From contig JAGYVD010000001.1 in assembly GCA_021209875.1 (NCBI GenBank), forward strand, positions 5,766,001 through 5,830,000: a DNA stretch of 64,000 nucleotides, written 5' to 3'. Shown here piece by piece: positions 46,307 through 60,517 of the stretch. The notes below the pieces were generated by a model, which had not been told where the DNA came from, ran no database searches, and saw nothing but the letters and a program-made list of their open reading frames with translations. Position 1 is the stretch's first letter. The number at the start of each line of letters is the position of its first letter. Origin of the DNA: Rosellinia necatrix. Taxonomy: Eukaryota; Ascomycota; Sordariomycetes; Xylariales; Xylariaceae. The position numbers and the translations under genes were made by a program.

Positions 46307-49300
46307 GCTTAATAATAATAACTAAAAATAATAGTTTTAAGTCTAGCCGTTTTTTTTTTAAAAATAATAACGTTAATATTAACGCTAATAATATTTTTGT
46401 TTGAATAAATAAAAAAATTATAGCTGCTTTAGCAGTTAGAAAAGCTTTTATTTTAATAAAAACAAATATTAAAAAAAAAAACAATATTGCTAAAAAATTT
46501 TTTTAGCTATTTATACTGCATAAAATAATTAAATATAAAATAAATTTAATAATTTATAAGCTTAAAAATATTAATAAATATTATAAAATATTTAAAAATT
46601 ATAATTGTTTTTTAAATTAATAGTTATAACGTTTTAGCATAAAAATTTAAATTAAAAAAAAATTATATATTTTTAAGCTTTTATAATACTTGTTAATCGT
46701 TTAAAAGTTTTAGTTATTAAAAATAATTTAAATTTTAAGCTAGCTATTTATAAAAAATAAATAAATAAAAAAAAAAAATACTGTTTTAGTATAAAATTAA
46801 TCCTAATAATAATAATTTTATTAATTTGCTTATAAAAATAAATATTTAAAAATAATTTAAAAAATCTTTTAGTTATAATTAATTAATTTTCTATTGTTTA
46901 TAAACTATATTTTTTAATTTTTATAATTATAATTATAAAATTAAATAAAATATAAAAATATTTAAATTAAACATGTAGTAAATTTTTATAAGTTTATTTA
47001 TAAATATTTAAATAATTAAAAATATTTTATTTTAAATAATTTTTTTAATACTTTTATATTATTTATATATTTTATATATTAACATGCTATAATTTTATGC
47101 TAATTTATATTTTTTTTATAATTATTTTAATTATTTATATATTATTTAAATAAATAGTTTATATATTTTTAAAATTAAATAAAATATTTTAAAAAGCTTT
47201 TTCATATTATAATCTTTTTAGCTATAAAAGCAATTATTTTAATGTTAGTTTTAATAATTAATATTAAAATAATATTTTATTTTATTGTTTTTAAATAAAA
47301 AACTTTTAAAAATTAATATAATATATTTATATAATAATTTACACGTTTTTTATTATTTATAAATAAAACGTTTTTAGCAATTATAAAAGCTTATATTTTT
47401 AAAAATTTATTTTAAATCTAACCGTTAAAAATCTCGTTTTATATAAATATTTAATTAAATAATTAATTATAATATAATAATTAACGCTTAAATTAATTAA
47501 AAACTATAATAATATTCCGATTATAAAAGCTATATTTGTTTTTAATATTACTCCGCTATATAATATTAATTTAATTTTTTTAATAAGCTTTTATTTATTT
47601 TTTATAGTTTAACTTAAATTATATATAAAATTTTTATATAATAAAAAATAATTAATATATAAGCTAAATTATTTAATTTATAACGTTTAATAATTTTTTA
47701 ATATATTAATTATAAATTAAAAAATCGTTTAAGCTTTTTCATTATAAATTATTTTAATTTTTAAAAACTATTTAATATTATTTTATTTTTTAAGTTTATA
47801 TATTTTTTAATATTTTATATAATTTTTATTTTTAGTTTTATAATTTTTATAATAAAGCATTAAAAATTATTTATATAAAAATTATAAATATAAATCGATT
47901 TTAATATAAAATAAACAAATTTTTTTAAAAATATAATTATTTTTAACATTTTAAATATTAATAAAAACTTTTATATTAAAAAATAAAAAAATTTTAAGCT
48001 ATATAACGTTTTATTTAGCAATATTATTTTATTTAATTATAAAAGCTTTTAAAAAACAGCATGCTATTAGCATTTTTTAGTTTATAAAACGTTTAAAAAT
48101 ATAAAATTATATTAAATTAAAATATTTTTAAATTAAAATATACTGCTAAAGCTATTATAAGCTTAAAAGTTTTTATAGCAAATATTATTATATAAGTTAT
48201 TTATAATATATTTTCTAAGTAAAAATTATTTTATATTATAATATATAATTTATATTACTTAATATATTTTTTTATTAAATTTATATTAAAATATTTATTT
48301 AAGCAGTAGTAAAATCCTAAGATTTTATTTAATTTTATTATTTTAACTATTTTTTTTAAGCGATTTTATTTTTATATAAACGTTAGCATAAAATTATTTG
48401 CTTATTAAATAATTTTAAAATTTTTTAATTTTTAATAACAGTTTTAATAGATTGTTTATATATATACGTTTTTTAGCCTAACATTTATTTTTTTGTTTTA
48501 TTTTAATTTATTGCGGCTATAAATATTATATATAATATTTTATATTTTTATTTTTTTATAAAACGTTTATTTTTAATTAAATAAATAAATCTTAATAAAA
48601 TTAAATTAATTTTAATTATTTAAAACTTTAATAATATTATTTAAATAAATTATTATAATAAATATAAATATATTATTATTTTTTAATATTAAATTAAAAG
48701 TTTTAGCTTTTAATTTTTAGCTTAAATAAAAAGCTGTTAAAAATATTTTATATATATATATATGTTTTATTAGTTTATTTAATTAATTAGTTAATTAATA
48801 AGCTGTTTATATTTTAACGATTAATATTTTAAAGCTATTTTATAATATCTGATTATTTTAATTTTAAAAATAATTTTTAAACTTTTTTAAAGCTAATTAA
48901 TTTTACGTTAAATAAAAAGTTTTATTTTATTTTATATAATTATTTTATTTTTTATATTTAAGCTTAAAAGTTTTTTCTAGCTTATAGTTTATTTTTTATT
49001 TTTAACTTTTAATTATTTTTAATTTAAAAATATTTTAAAAATTATAAGTTTATATAATTAAACATTATAAACGCCGCTTTTAGCAATATATTTTTAGCTG
49101 CTTTTATTTTTAACTTTTTCTCTGCTAGTTAATTTTTTAAAATTTATTAATTAAATTAAAAACATTTCCGCGAAAAATAAAAATAATAAAAGCATTTTAA
49201 ACTTATGTGCAGCTATAAGTTTAATATTTTATATATTTAATATAATAAAAAATTTACAAGCTTAAATTTAATTTTAATAATCTGTTTAATAAAAGCTTTA

Positions 49301-52232
49301 TTTATTTTAATCGTTAGTTTTTTTGTTTTTTTAATAAAAATCTTTTTATTAAATTTAACGTTTTATATAATAATTATTTTATTTAATTAAAAATTTATAT
49401 ATAATATAAATTATAAGCTTAATAATTTATAAAATATTTTATATAAATATAAATTTTAAGTTTATATTTTTATTAATTATATTTAGCAAGCTTATCGATT
49501 TTTATTAAATAAGCTTTATATTTATATATATATATTCTGTTTTAATTAAAATATAAATTATTTATTAGCTTTTTAACGCGTTTTAAAATATATTAATAAA
49601 ATAAATATTTAAATTAATTTTTAAAACATAATAAAACATATAATAGCTTTTTATAGCAGAAAAGCTTTTATTATATAGTTAAACTATTATTTTAACAGTT
49701 TTTAGCTAAAGCTTTTTTAAAAGTTCTGTTTTTTTTAGCATTTTAATAATTTAATTAATAATTTTTTAGCTAGCATGTTTTAACGCGTTATTTAATTTAA
49801 AAATTTTAATAAATATTAGTTTATTTTTAATCTTTTAATATTTAATTTAACGCTTATATTTTATTAAGCTTTTAATAATAATTATTTTTTTATTATTACT
49901 TTAGATTTTATATATTAAAAGTTTAAATTATTTTATTATTTAACGTTTAAATTTTATAATTAAATTAATAACTGTTTTTTAGCTTTAATTAAAAAATATA
50001 CGTATAAATTATACTGTTATATTTTTTTAATAATAAATATCTAGCTTAATCTATTATATTTTTAAAAATAATTAAATAAATTTTAATAAATATATTAAAA
50101 TAAACAAGCTGCGCGCTAGTTTAAACGTTTTTTATTAATTTTTTTTTAGTATACGTTTTAATATAGCTTTTATATTTAATTTATAAAATCTTTTAAATTT
50201 TTATATTTTTTATTTTATATATAAACGCTTATAAAACGTTTTATTTTAAATAACCTGATTTTAAATATTATAAATTTTAAAAATTTAATTTTAGTTTTAA
50301 AATTTTTTATAAAACAATATAAACGTTTAAAAGCTTTAAACGTAATTATAGCATTTAAACTAGCAGCGCTTATTTAAATAAAATTAAAAAAATTATATAA
50401 ATCGATTATTAATACGTTGCTTAAATAAATAAAAATAAGCTTATATTTAAAAAAATTAAGTTATATTATTTAAATAAATTAGTAATAATTATATTATTTT
50501 TATATTGTTTATATTTTAATATATAATTAATTTTATAATACTAGATTTTTTTGTTTAAATAAACTTTTAATATAATATTTATATAAAAATTTTTAATTAA
50601 AGCTATATTTTTAAAACTATATTTATAAACCGCTTTTTTAAATATATTAAATATTTTACGTATAATTTTTATGCTTTTTAAAATTAGAAATTTTATAATC
50701 TTTGCTTAAACTATTTTTTATTATAAATAATTATAAACAAATTAAGTTTTAAAAACAATTTATTATTTATTAAATATAAAACGTTATAATTATTAATTAA
50801 TATATTATTAAAAATATATAATATTTAAACTTTAAAATAATAAATATTTTAGCAGTATAAGCAATACTTTTAAAAAATAAAATTAATTATTATAAAATTT
50901 ATTTTAAAATTAAGTTATTTATTAAATTAATTTTGCTGCTGCTAGCTTTATTATTAAGCTTTTTTAAAATATAAATTATTTAAGCATTTTTAGTTTTAAT
51001 TATTAACAGCTTGTTTAAACAATTTTAACATATAGTTTTTTAACGTGTTTTAATTTAATTAACTATTTTTTTTAAATAAATTATTTATTTTTAATTAGTT
51101 TTACTTATAATAACAAGCTAAAAATCGTATATTTTTTAAGCTTTATTTATAAATATTATTAGTATTAAGCTTGTATAAGCATTATTATTTATTAATTAAT
51201 CTGTTTATATAATTATTTTAATTTTTATAAAATAATTTATTTAATTTTTATTAAACTAATTTTTTATATTTAATCGCTTAATATAGCAAAAATTAGTATT
51301 AATTTTTAAATTTTATATTATATTAAATATTAAAACTTTTAAAAAGCTTTTTATATTTATTAAATAATATAATCTTTTTTTATAATTTTCTTTTTGCTTC
51401 GTTAATAAATTTAATATTAGCTTAATTTAAAGCTAGTTTTTTATAAAAAGCTTTTAAAAAGCTTTAGTTGCAAGCATTTTTAAACTTTAAAAAAATCGTA
51501 AGTAATAGTTTATAAATAAGCTGTTTATTACTTTTTATATTATTTGCTAGTTTTAATGCTTTTTTATTTAGCACGTTTAAAACTTAAGCGTATTTTTTTT
51601 TAAATTATTATTTAAGCTTATAAAGCTAAAAAGCTAATTAATTATAAAAAGTAATAATAGTTGCTTAAATCGTTTATTTCTTGTTTTTATTTATTATAGC
51701 TGCAACTTTTATATATTTAATTTTAACAATTTCTTTTATTTATTTATATATTATTAAATATTTAGTAAATTTAGCCAGGCCTACGTTATATAATATTATA
51801 ACTTTTATAATCTTTTAAAATATTTAAAATCGATTTATTAAATTATAAGCTTAAAGTTTTTATTTTTATATGTTTTTTAAGTTTAATAATAATTTAATCT
51901 TTTATTAAAAATATTAGTTTAATATTAAAAAATAAATCGTTTTTAATATATTTAAATTTATAATATTTTAGAAATTTTTATTTTTAGCATAAATTTTAAA
52001 CTTTTCAAACTAGCAAAACTAGTTTGCTAAACTATTTAAAATAACAGGCTTAATATAATCGGTTGTTATAATAAAAAATAAATTGCTAAATTTTAGCAAT
52101 TAAATTAAATAATTGTTTTAAATATAAAATAAATCGAAATAAAAAATAAAATCTTTAAATTAACAAGCTTTAAAGCAAAAATCGCTTTTATAATAAAAAG
52201 CACCGTCTCGACTAATAAACTAAGCTTATAAC

Positions 52233-52553
52233 TGTTGCAAAAAAACAAATAAATTATATAAAAACAATAAAATTAAAACTAAGCGATTAATACAAGCAAG
52301 TTAATTTAAGCTTATAATAATAATCTATTTAATTAAGTTATATTATATAAAAATAATCAGACCAGCCAGCTTATATATACAGCCCAGAAAAAATCATATC
52401 TTTCCTACCCTATAATTAGTCCATTTAAATAGGTCGGGCTTATATAAGCCCGACCGCTTACCCCAACAGCTATTAACTTAGCTACAGGGCTTACTGCAGC
52501 ACTTAAGCTGCGATCACCAGCCTTCTGCCAAGGCTATCCATTTTATTATAACA
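52233..52553. repeat. LTR-like repeat A, copy 2 (right half much less mutated)
   Basis: A 321-bp partner of 43821-44140, in the same orientation, starting TGTTGCAA and ending TTATAACA. The second half (52380-52545) keeps many C and G that copy 1 has lost. If the two copies are LTRs of one element, its total length is about 8.7 kb, including the later solo LTR insertion. The expected target duplication is not visible (TATTT before copy 1, ATTTT after copy 2), so two independent insertions remain possible. Confidence 0.75.
52432..52455. repeat. Perfect 24-nt palindrome around a TATA core
   Basis: The segment reads identically on both strands, with arms GGTCGGGC / GCCCGACC and centre TTATATAA. 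In copy 1 (44020-44043) only the left arm is mutated by G-to-A and C-to-T. It lies where an LTR promoter TATA box would be expected. Confidence 0.9.
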
Positions 52554-53130
52554 ATTTTAAAATTAATAAATTTTATAATTTAGTTATATTTATTTATTAC
52601 GTTGTTTTATATAATATTATATAGATTTTCTGCAGGATTTATAATAAGTTTAAAAATTATTATATAAACTTAGTTTATAACTAAAACTTTTAAATATTTT
52701 ATTATAATCGTTGTTTATAACGCTAATATAATTATAGTGGTATTTTTTGCCCGAATAAAAACCATTTTATAATAAAGCTTTAGTTTATTTATTTTTGTTG
52801 CTAATAAAATAATATATTGATTTAAATTACCGATTTAAAGCTTATTGTTTTAGTTTTTTTATTTTTAAATTATATAAAGCTAATACTGTTTAAAAAATTT
52901 AATTTTTAATAATATTTTATAATTAAATTAGTCGACGATATATATACGTTATATAATAGTTTAAAATTATTTATTTATATTTTTTAATTAAATATAAATA
53001 TTAACGCATTTTATTATTTATAAACTATTTTTAATACTGTTTAGCTTAAAAAGTTTAATTATTTTTATAATAGCAATTAAATAATATATAGTTAAGTATT
53101 TTTGTAATATTAAATAAAAAAAAAAAGCTG

Positions 53131-53335
53131 TGTAAGAGGTGCACCGTGGGGGTATAAAATATGTATTATAAAAGATGAAGATCTAGCAAATCTAAGCTAA
53201 GCTAAAGTTTTACCTAAGTGTGGGCTAAGGCCTATATATATAGGGCTAGGCCTAATTAAGTTGTGCCTATAGCTACAGGCTATAGCACCCTAAGCGAAAA
53301 GCTTATATAAGCGCTTTTTTTATACGTGTGTATTA
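53131..53335. repeat. LTR-like repeat B, copy 1
   Basis: A 205-bp repeat starting TGTAAGAGGTGCACCG and ending TGTATTA. It is an island of higher GC in the AT block. It contains CTTATATAAGCG and a CTGTAGCTACAGG-like inverted repeat (here CTATAGCTACAGG). Its partner lies at about 60315-60517 in the same orientation. The first 24 bases of this copy look unmutated. Confidence 0.75.
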
Positions 53336-54853
53336 AAAAGCCGCGCCGATTAAAAAGTTTTATTAACTTTAGCAGAGTCTGTTATATAATTTATTACGGT
53401 CGGCCTTTTTTTTTAACGCTTATTTATACAGCAGAACGTAAATTATATTAGTTTTAATATTTTTTAATAAGCTTTCCGCTGTATTAAAGTTGCTTTTTTG
53501 TTATTTATTAATTATATTTATAATTTTATTTTTTTATTTAATAAAATAATTAAAGCCGTCGCGTTTTTAATTAAAATAATACTTAAAAACGATTTTTATT
53601 TTGTATATATTTTTTTGCTAAAATTTTGTTTAGTTTTTATTAGTTTAAATAATAGTATTTATTGCTTAAAAAGTCAGGTTTTTAAAAGTTATATATAAAT
53701 GTTTTATAAAATTATTAAATAAATATAAAAATTATTAAAAAGTTTAATTTATAAGCTAGGTTTTTATTTATTACTTAACTGTTTAAAGTTTTAATTTTTA
53801 TTAAAAGTATTTTTTAATAATTAATTAAGCAAATAATATTTTTATATAAACATAAATAAACTTAATTTTTTATTAAATTTTAATAAGCAGTGTTTAACGT
53901 TATAAATATGTTTTATTACAGCTTAAGCAAAATTTATTGCTAAATAAACGTTTTAATATAAATACTTGCAAAAAAGCATATATTTAAAATTTTTTAATAT
54001 TATTAAAATTAACTAATATTTTAATATATTAAACAATTTAAATTTAAATAGCTGTTTATAAAAAATTAAATATATAATATTATTATATATAACGTTTAAA
54101 TTTTATTATAAAAAAATATAATATTTATTTAATTTATTTTTAGTTTAATAAATATATAATATTATATTATTATTTTAACTATTTAATTTTTACGTTTTAA
54201 TAAACTATTTATTTATAAATAATATATAGCCGTTATTATTAACTTAATATTAAATAACTTTTATATATTTTATTAAAAATTAAATATAAACTTTTAGTTT
54301 TTATTAAAAATAATTTTTTAAAAATGCTTTAATCGTTTAATAAAAATTGTTTAATTAAAACAATGCTTTATTTTTTACTATATATTTTTATATTTAAAAT
54401 TAATAATATATGTTTTAAAATAAAGTATAAAACTGTTATTATAGCGTTATACGTGTTAAAATATAGTTTTTTTATTTAGCTGCTAAAAATACTTTTAATT
54501 TTAACTTTTAAAAATGCTAAAATAAAATCTATATTTATAATATATATAAATCATAAGTTTTTAAATTTAATTAATTTTAGCTTTTTATAAATAGCTGTTT
54601 ATTAATTTAATTTAAATTATATACGTTATAATATTTAATATAATTTTTATTATTTATATTTTATTAATTATTATAAATAATTCTAGTATTTATATTATTT
54701 ATCAGGCATTATAATACTGTTTTTTATTATACGTTTGTTTTAAAATTTTTTTAATTATATTAATCAGAATATATAAACGTTTTATATTTATGTACATATT
54801 ATATATTAGTCCGTTTATAATAATATTAAAAAATTACCTAGGCTTAAAATAAA

Positions 54854-54883
54854 CCGCGACGTTTTCGTCGCTTTTTTTTTTTC
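54854..54883 (+). other. GC hairpin followed by T run in AT block
   Basis: GCGACG-TTTT-CGTCGC forms a perfect 6-bp stem with a T4 loop, followed by about ten T. It looks like a bacterial terminator, but in this context it is more likely a surviving fragment of a repeat or chance. Confidence 0.5.
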
Positions 54884-57800
54884 GAAGTATTTTCAGGTCT
54901 TTTAATATTTATATATATTTACAGTTTTTTATATATGCTGCTAAAAATTCGTTTTTTAAAGTTTCGTTTATAATTGCTTTTAATATAAACATATAAAACG
55001 CAGCTTTTAATTCTTTTTATATTATATTTAATATAAGTTTATTATTTATTTTTACTAGTTTTTTATCTGTTTTTTAAGCGTTTAATATTATTTATAAACA
55101 ATTAAAAGCGTTTAATACGTAGTTTAGCCTACTTAGCAAATAATATATATATAGTCCGTATTATAACAAATAAATAAATAAATTAATTAGTTTATAATTA
55201 ACGCGTTTAATAGCAGCAGTTTTTAAAGTTATTTATTTAATAATGCTTTTAATAGCTGAATAATCTGTTATTATAATTATTAGTTTTTTATTAAATTATA
55301 TTATTATGCGCAGCTTTTTAGCTATTTAAACTAAGCATGCTATTTCTAGTTTTAAAAATCTATAGTTTATTTTTACGTTAGCTAATAATTTATTTAAATA
55401 TATTATTAGTTAAACGTTAATATTAAAGATTGTTTTTTTTAGTTTTTATATATTTTCTAGCTTTAAATAAAAAACTATTACTTTAAAACTTTTCTGTATT
55501 AATTTATTAATTTATAAAAACTATTCTTTATATAAGTTATAATAAAATAAAATAGTTTTTTTATATATAGCATTTTATACAGCTTTAAATAAAGCTATTT
55601 TTAAAGCAGTTAGTTTATAATATTTAGTTGTTATATATATTTTACGCTTATTTAGTTTTTTTGTTTTAATACGTTTTATTTGCCTACTTTTAGCTAATAA
55701 AACGGTTTTTTTTTTCTGCAGCAGCTTAATTAGTTTTATATAATATAAAATTAAGCTATATAGAAATTTTATCGCGCTTATATATTATTTAAAAGCTTTT
55801 AGTTAATTTAAAAAAGCTAGGTTATAAATTACCGCGACGCAGCTTTTTAATGTTGCTATTTTAAACGCGTTTACTTTAAATTTAAATAAGTTTATTAAAA
55901 AATAGCTAACAAAAAATTTTGTTAATAATATAACTATATATTTATTTTTAAATAGCTTAAATATAGTTTTTAAATATTTTTATACTGTTTAATAATATTT
56001 AAAAATATTATTATATTATTTATAAATATTTTATAGTATTTTTAATATATTTTAAAAATTATTTATATAGCGTTATATATAAACTAAAAATTATAAAATT
56101 TTATTATTATAACGCAGTATTTTTTATTTTTTAAGCTTATTACTATAAACTGGTTTTAAAATCTAAATGTATTAAAACTAATAAAAAACATTATTATATT
56201 AATAATAGTTATAAAATGTTTTTTTAAAAAATTTAATTATTTTTGCTTATAATAATAATAAATAGTTGTTTAATATAGCTATTTTATTAAAATTTCTTAA
56301 GTTTATAACTACTTAGTTTTTTATATTATTATATTTAAAAGTTTTATTTTATTTAATACTAATTATTATATTATAAATATAAAATATATAAATAAAATTA
56401 GTTTATTAACTTATTTTATACGTTTTTTTATAAAAGTCGTTATAAAATTTATTAAAAAATCTATGTTTTTATAACTAAGTAAGTATATATAACTTATAAG
56501 CTTAATGTTTTAGTTTTGCTAACTTTTTATTAAAAAAGCTTTTAATTGCTATTTAATTAATATATCGACTGCTTTTTTGTTTTATTAAATATTAAAAGCT
56601 TTAGTTATTTTTTTAAATTTTTTAGCTAAAAACGCTTTTTTAGTATATATATATATGCTTATAAAAATAACTATTTTTAGCATATCTATAAGTCGTTTAA
56701 TTTTTAATATAAATATAACTTTAAAAATTTTAAAACGCGTTGTTTTTAATATTAATATACTTTTGTTTTTTTGTTTAAAAAAGTCTATTATATTTTTTAT
56801 AGTATTTATAAACAGCGTTTTAAAAAAAAACATAGCCGGGTAAGCTTTTATAAAATCAGCAATTTTATTTAATATTAACGTGTCGCATAAAAATATATTG
56901 TTTATTATTACTGCTGTAATTACTAAAATTATTTTAAACTATATATTTATATATATTAATATTCTAACTTAATCAGGTATTTATAAAAAGGTTTTTTTTT
57001 ATAAATATAAAAAATATTATTAAAAAATAGCTTTATGTTATTATTTATATTAGCGATTACAGCTGCAGCAGCAACTATTAATACGCTTAAAACTTTTTTT
57101 ATAATTATAATAAAATAGCCCTAATTTTTATTTTTTTATATTATGTTTATTTTAACGCCTTTAATAATTATAACGCGTTTTTTAAACGTGTTAATTATTA
57201 GTATAACATGTAATATTTTTACGTTAATAATTATATTTATAACCGCTAAAGTAATTTTTAACGTAAAAAAGCTAAAATTACGGTCAGTAAATAAAGCTTT
57301 ATATTTAACAGCTATATAAACTTTTTTTTTTGTTTTAAAATTTATTTTTTTTTTGCTTGTTATTTTTTTTACGCATTTATATTTTTAAGCTTAAATATTA
57401 AATTTTAATTAAAACTTATTTAAAATTAAAAATTAAATTATATTAGCTTTATAACTTGTTGTTTAATAAAAAAAAAAAGTTATTTTTAAAAAATAAGTTA
57501 AGTTTTAATTTTTTTATTACCTAGCTTTTTTTATAAAATTTTTATTTTATTAGTTTTTTTTTATCGTTAGTTTTTTTATAAATAAACAAAAACTTAGCTT
57601 ATTTTTTAAGTTTAATTAGCTTTAGTCTAATACTTTGAAAAAATCTGCGTTGTTTTTTTATCGTATGTTTTAAAATATTTAAAAAAGCTTTATTAATATA
57701 CGTTATATTTATGCCTAGGTCGGCATATATTTTTATTTTATTATTTATTTTAAAGTTTTATATTTTAAATTATAACCAGGTATAACGTATATATTTTTTG

Positions 57801-60314
57801 TTTTTTTTTATATTATATATAAAAGCTTTTTTAATACGTTTTATTTTTTCAGCACTTTATAAATAGTTAGCAGTTTTTATTTGTTTAGTTTTTTGCTTAA
57901 AATATACTGTTACGTTTTTTACTATATTTTTTTTAGCTTGTTTATAGTATTATAAATACTTAAAAAATAAATTATAAAATAGTATTAATACGGTGCAATA
58001 TCTGCATATATGTTTTTTTAAGTTAAGTAAAAACAGTGTATTTAATTTTTTAAAACAGATATTAAATTTATATTTACGTAAGTGCTAGATTTTTTTATTA
58101 TTAATAATAAATTTTTTATAGCATTAATAACATGTTAAATCTGCTACTAGCTAATATAACGTTTTAAATATATTATTTTTTTTTTTAATTTTTAATAAAT
58201 AATAGTCTGACTAATTTTTGTTAGCTTTTTTAAAAAAATAAACTTAATTATTCTAATTATTAATACGATTTTTATTATTGCGATTATTTTTATTATATCG
58301 ATTGTTGTTTTTTAACCGTTGATTATTTTTATTAAAGTTATAGTTTTTATAATCTCTGCGTTTTTTTAAAAAGCTAAATAATTAGTTATTTTATTAGTTT
58401 TAATTATATTAATTATTATAATTATATTTACCGCTGTTATAACGTTGTTAGTTTTTACTATTATTTTTTTAATACTGTTTTTTTAATTAGTTATATAAGC
58501 AATTTTTTAATTAGTTTTTAAAATAGCGATTATTTTTAAAAAAAAACCTAAGTTAATATATATATTTTTAAGTGTTAAAAGTTATTAATTATGCAAAATA
58601 TGCTATATTTTTTATCTGCCGATTATTTTTTAGCTAAGTTTTATAAATTTTTTTAACTTTTTAATTTTAAGTATATATTTTTTATTTACTAATCTTAAAA
58701 AATAGTTTTAAAAACTGTTTAATTTTTAATTTTATGCTGTTATAAATTTATGCTATTATTTTATATTAATTATTATTATTAATATTTAAAATATTTATAA
58801 CATATATATATTTTAGTTATTTTTATATATATTAAAATAAAACATATAAGTTTTAGTATATATTATAAAATATTAAATAATTAGTTTTAAATTTATAAAT
58901 AATTATGCCGGCGTTTATTATAAAACGTTGCTGCATTATTTTAATTATTTAGCTTATGCTTTTATAACGTAGCTTTATATATATAATAAAGCTTAGCTTG
59001 TTATTTTATTATAAAACTGCTAGTTTTATAAAAATATTTAAAATAAAAACAAAATTTATTATTTTATTTTATATCGTGTTTTTTATTTTTAAAAATAAAA
59101 TAAACAGTTTATAAAAAATATATATTAATAAAAATAATATTTTTTTTTATTATTATATTAAAATCGTTAAAATTATTATATAATAAATTAAATATATTAA
59201 TTTTTTTTTCAGCTTAATATTTTTGCCGTAAATATTTATAAATTAAATATTTAATAAATTAAAACTTTTTGTTTATACTTTTTTATTTATCTGTTTTATT
59301 TATATTATAATTAAAGTTTAATAAATAATTAAATAAGTTTAAATCAGCAAGTGTTTTTATTTTTATATTTTTTAAAAGTTTTAAAGTTTTTAAGCTATAT
59401 AAATAATAGTTAGTTTAATAATACGCTGTTTTACTGCTTTTAGCTTGTTATTTAATTATTTGTTAATATAAGTTTTTTTTTATATAAGTTATTTTTTTTT
59501 TTTTGTTGCGTTTTTTTTTTATAATAAATCGCAGCATAATTCTGCTTTTTAAATTTAAGCTTTATTTTATTATTTTAAATATATTTAATATAATAGCTTG
59601 TATTTTTTAAAGCTTTTATTTATTTATTATTTTAAATAAAAAATAAATAATAATATATTAGTTTAGGCTTATTTTTAAAAAATATCGACATTTTTTTTTA
59701 AAAAAGCTTTTTAAAGTTTAATTTATTATTTTAAACAGTTGCTATTTTTAGTTTTAAGTTTAGCTAGCAGCTTTATTTTAAGTTTTAAATATTTAACTGT
59801 TTTTTTTATTAATTTATTATTTAATTATTTTTGCTTTAAAGCATTATTTTAAATATATAAATATTTTTTTTTATAACTGTTAGCAAGCTTAATAAATTAA
59901 TAAAATAAACTATAATATAAAAAATAAATAAAATAAATAATCTGCGTTAAACAGCTAGTTTAAATATTTACAACGTTTGTTTTATTATTAATTAAAATAT
60001 AAAAATATATATTAAGCTTACTGCTTATTTTTACTACGTGTTTATAAAATTTTTTCTAACGTTTTTAGCTAGCTATACTATTTAAGCAACTTTTTAATTT
60101 TTAAAACAGATCGCTAATAAAAATAATATTTAGCTTTAATAAATATATTAAATATAAAAATAAGCTTTTATTTAGCTTGCTTAAACAGAATATGTTTTTA
60201 ACAACAAATATACGTTTTACGTTTATAAAAATAGTTAAAAATAGTTTTATTTTTAAAAAAATAAAATTTAATAATTTAATTTAGTTTTTATAAAAAACGT
60301 TATAAAAGCACTAA

Positions 60315-60517
60315 TTTAAAAATACATTATAAAAATATAAAATATATATTATAAAAATAAAAATTTAGCAAATCTAAACTAAACTAAAGTTTTATTTAAG
60401 TATGGGCTAAAGCTTACATATATAAAGCTAAGCTTAATTAAGTTATGCCTGTAGCTACAGGCCACAGCACCCCAAACAAGGGGCTTATATAAGCGCTCCT
60501 TTTACGCGCGTGTATCA
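60315..60517. repeat. LTR-like repeat B, copy 2 (left half RIPed)
   Basis: Partner of 53131-53335. Where copy 1 has GGTGCACCGTGGGGG this copy has AATACATTATAAAAA: eleven of fifteen positions differ, every one C-to-T or G-to-A. The right half is less mutated than copy 1 (GGGGCTTATATAAGCGCTCC) and ends TGTATCA. The 7.2-kb distance suggests the two LTRs of one element, but no target duplication was found. Confidence 0.75.

Noticed and set aside
43816..52558. Target-site duplication around repeat pair A
   Set aside because: TATTT on the left and ATTTT on the right are not identical, and the difference is not a RIP-type transition.
56585..56843. Short frames of 62-82 codons in the AT block (also 46296-46484 and 53498-53698)
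   Set aside because: They are Ile/Phe/Lys low-complexity translations expected by chance in AT-rich DNA.
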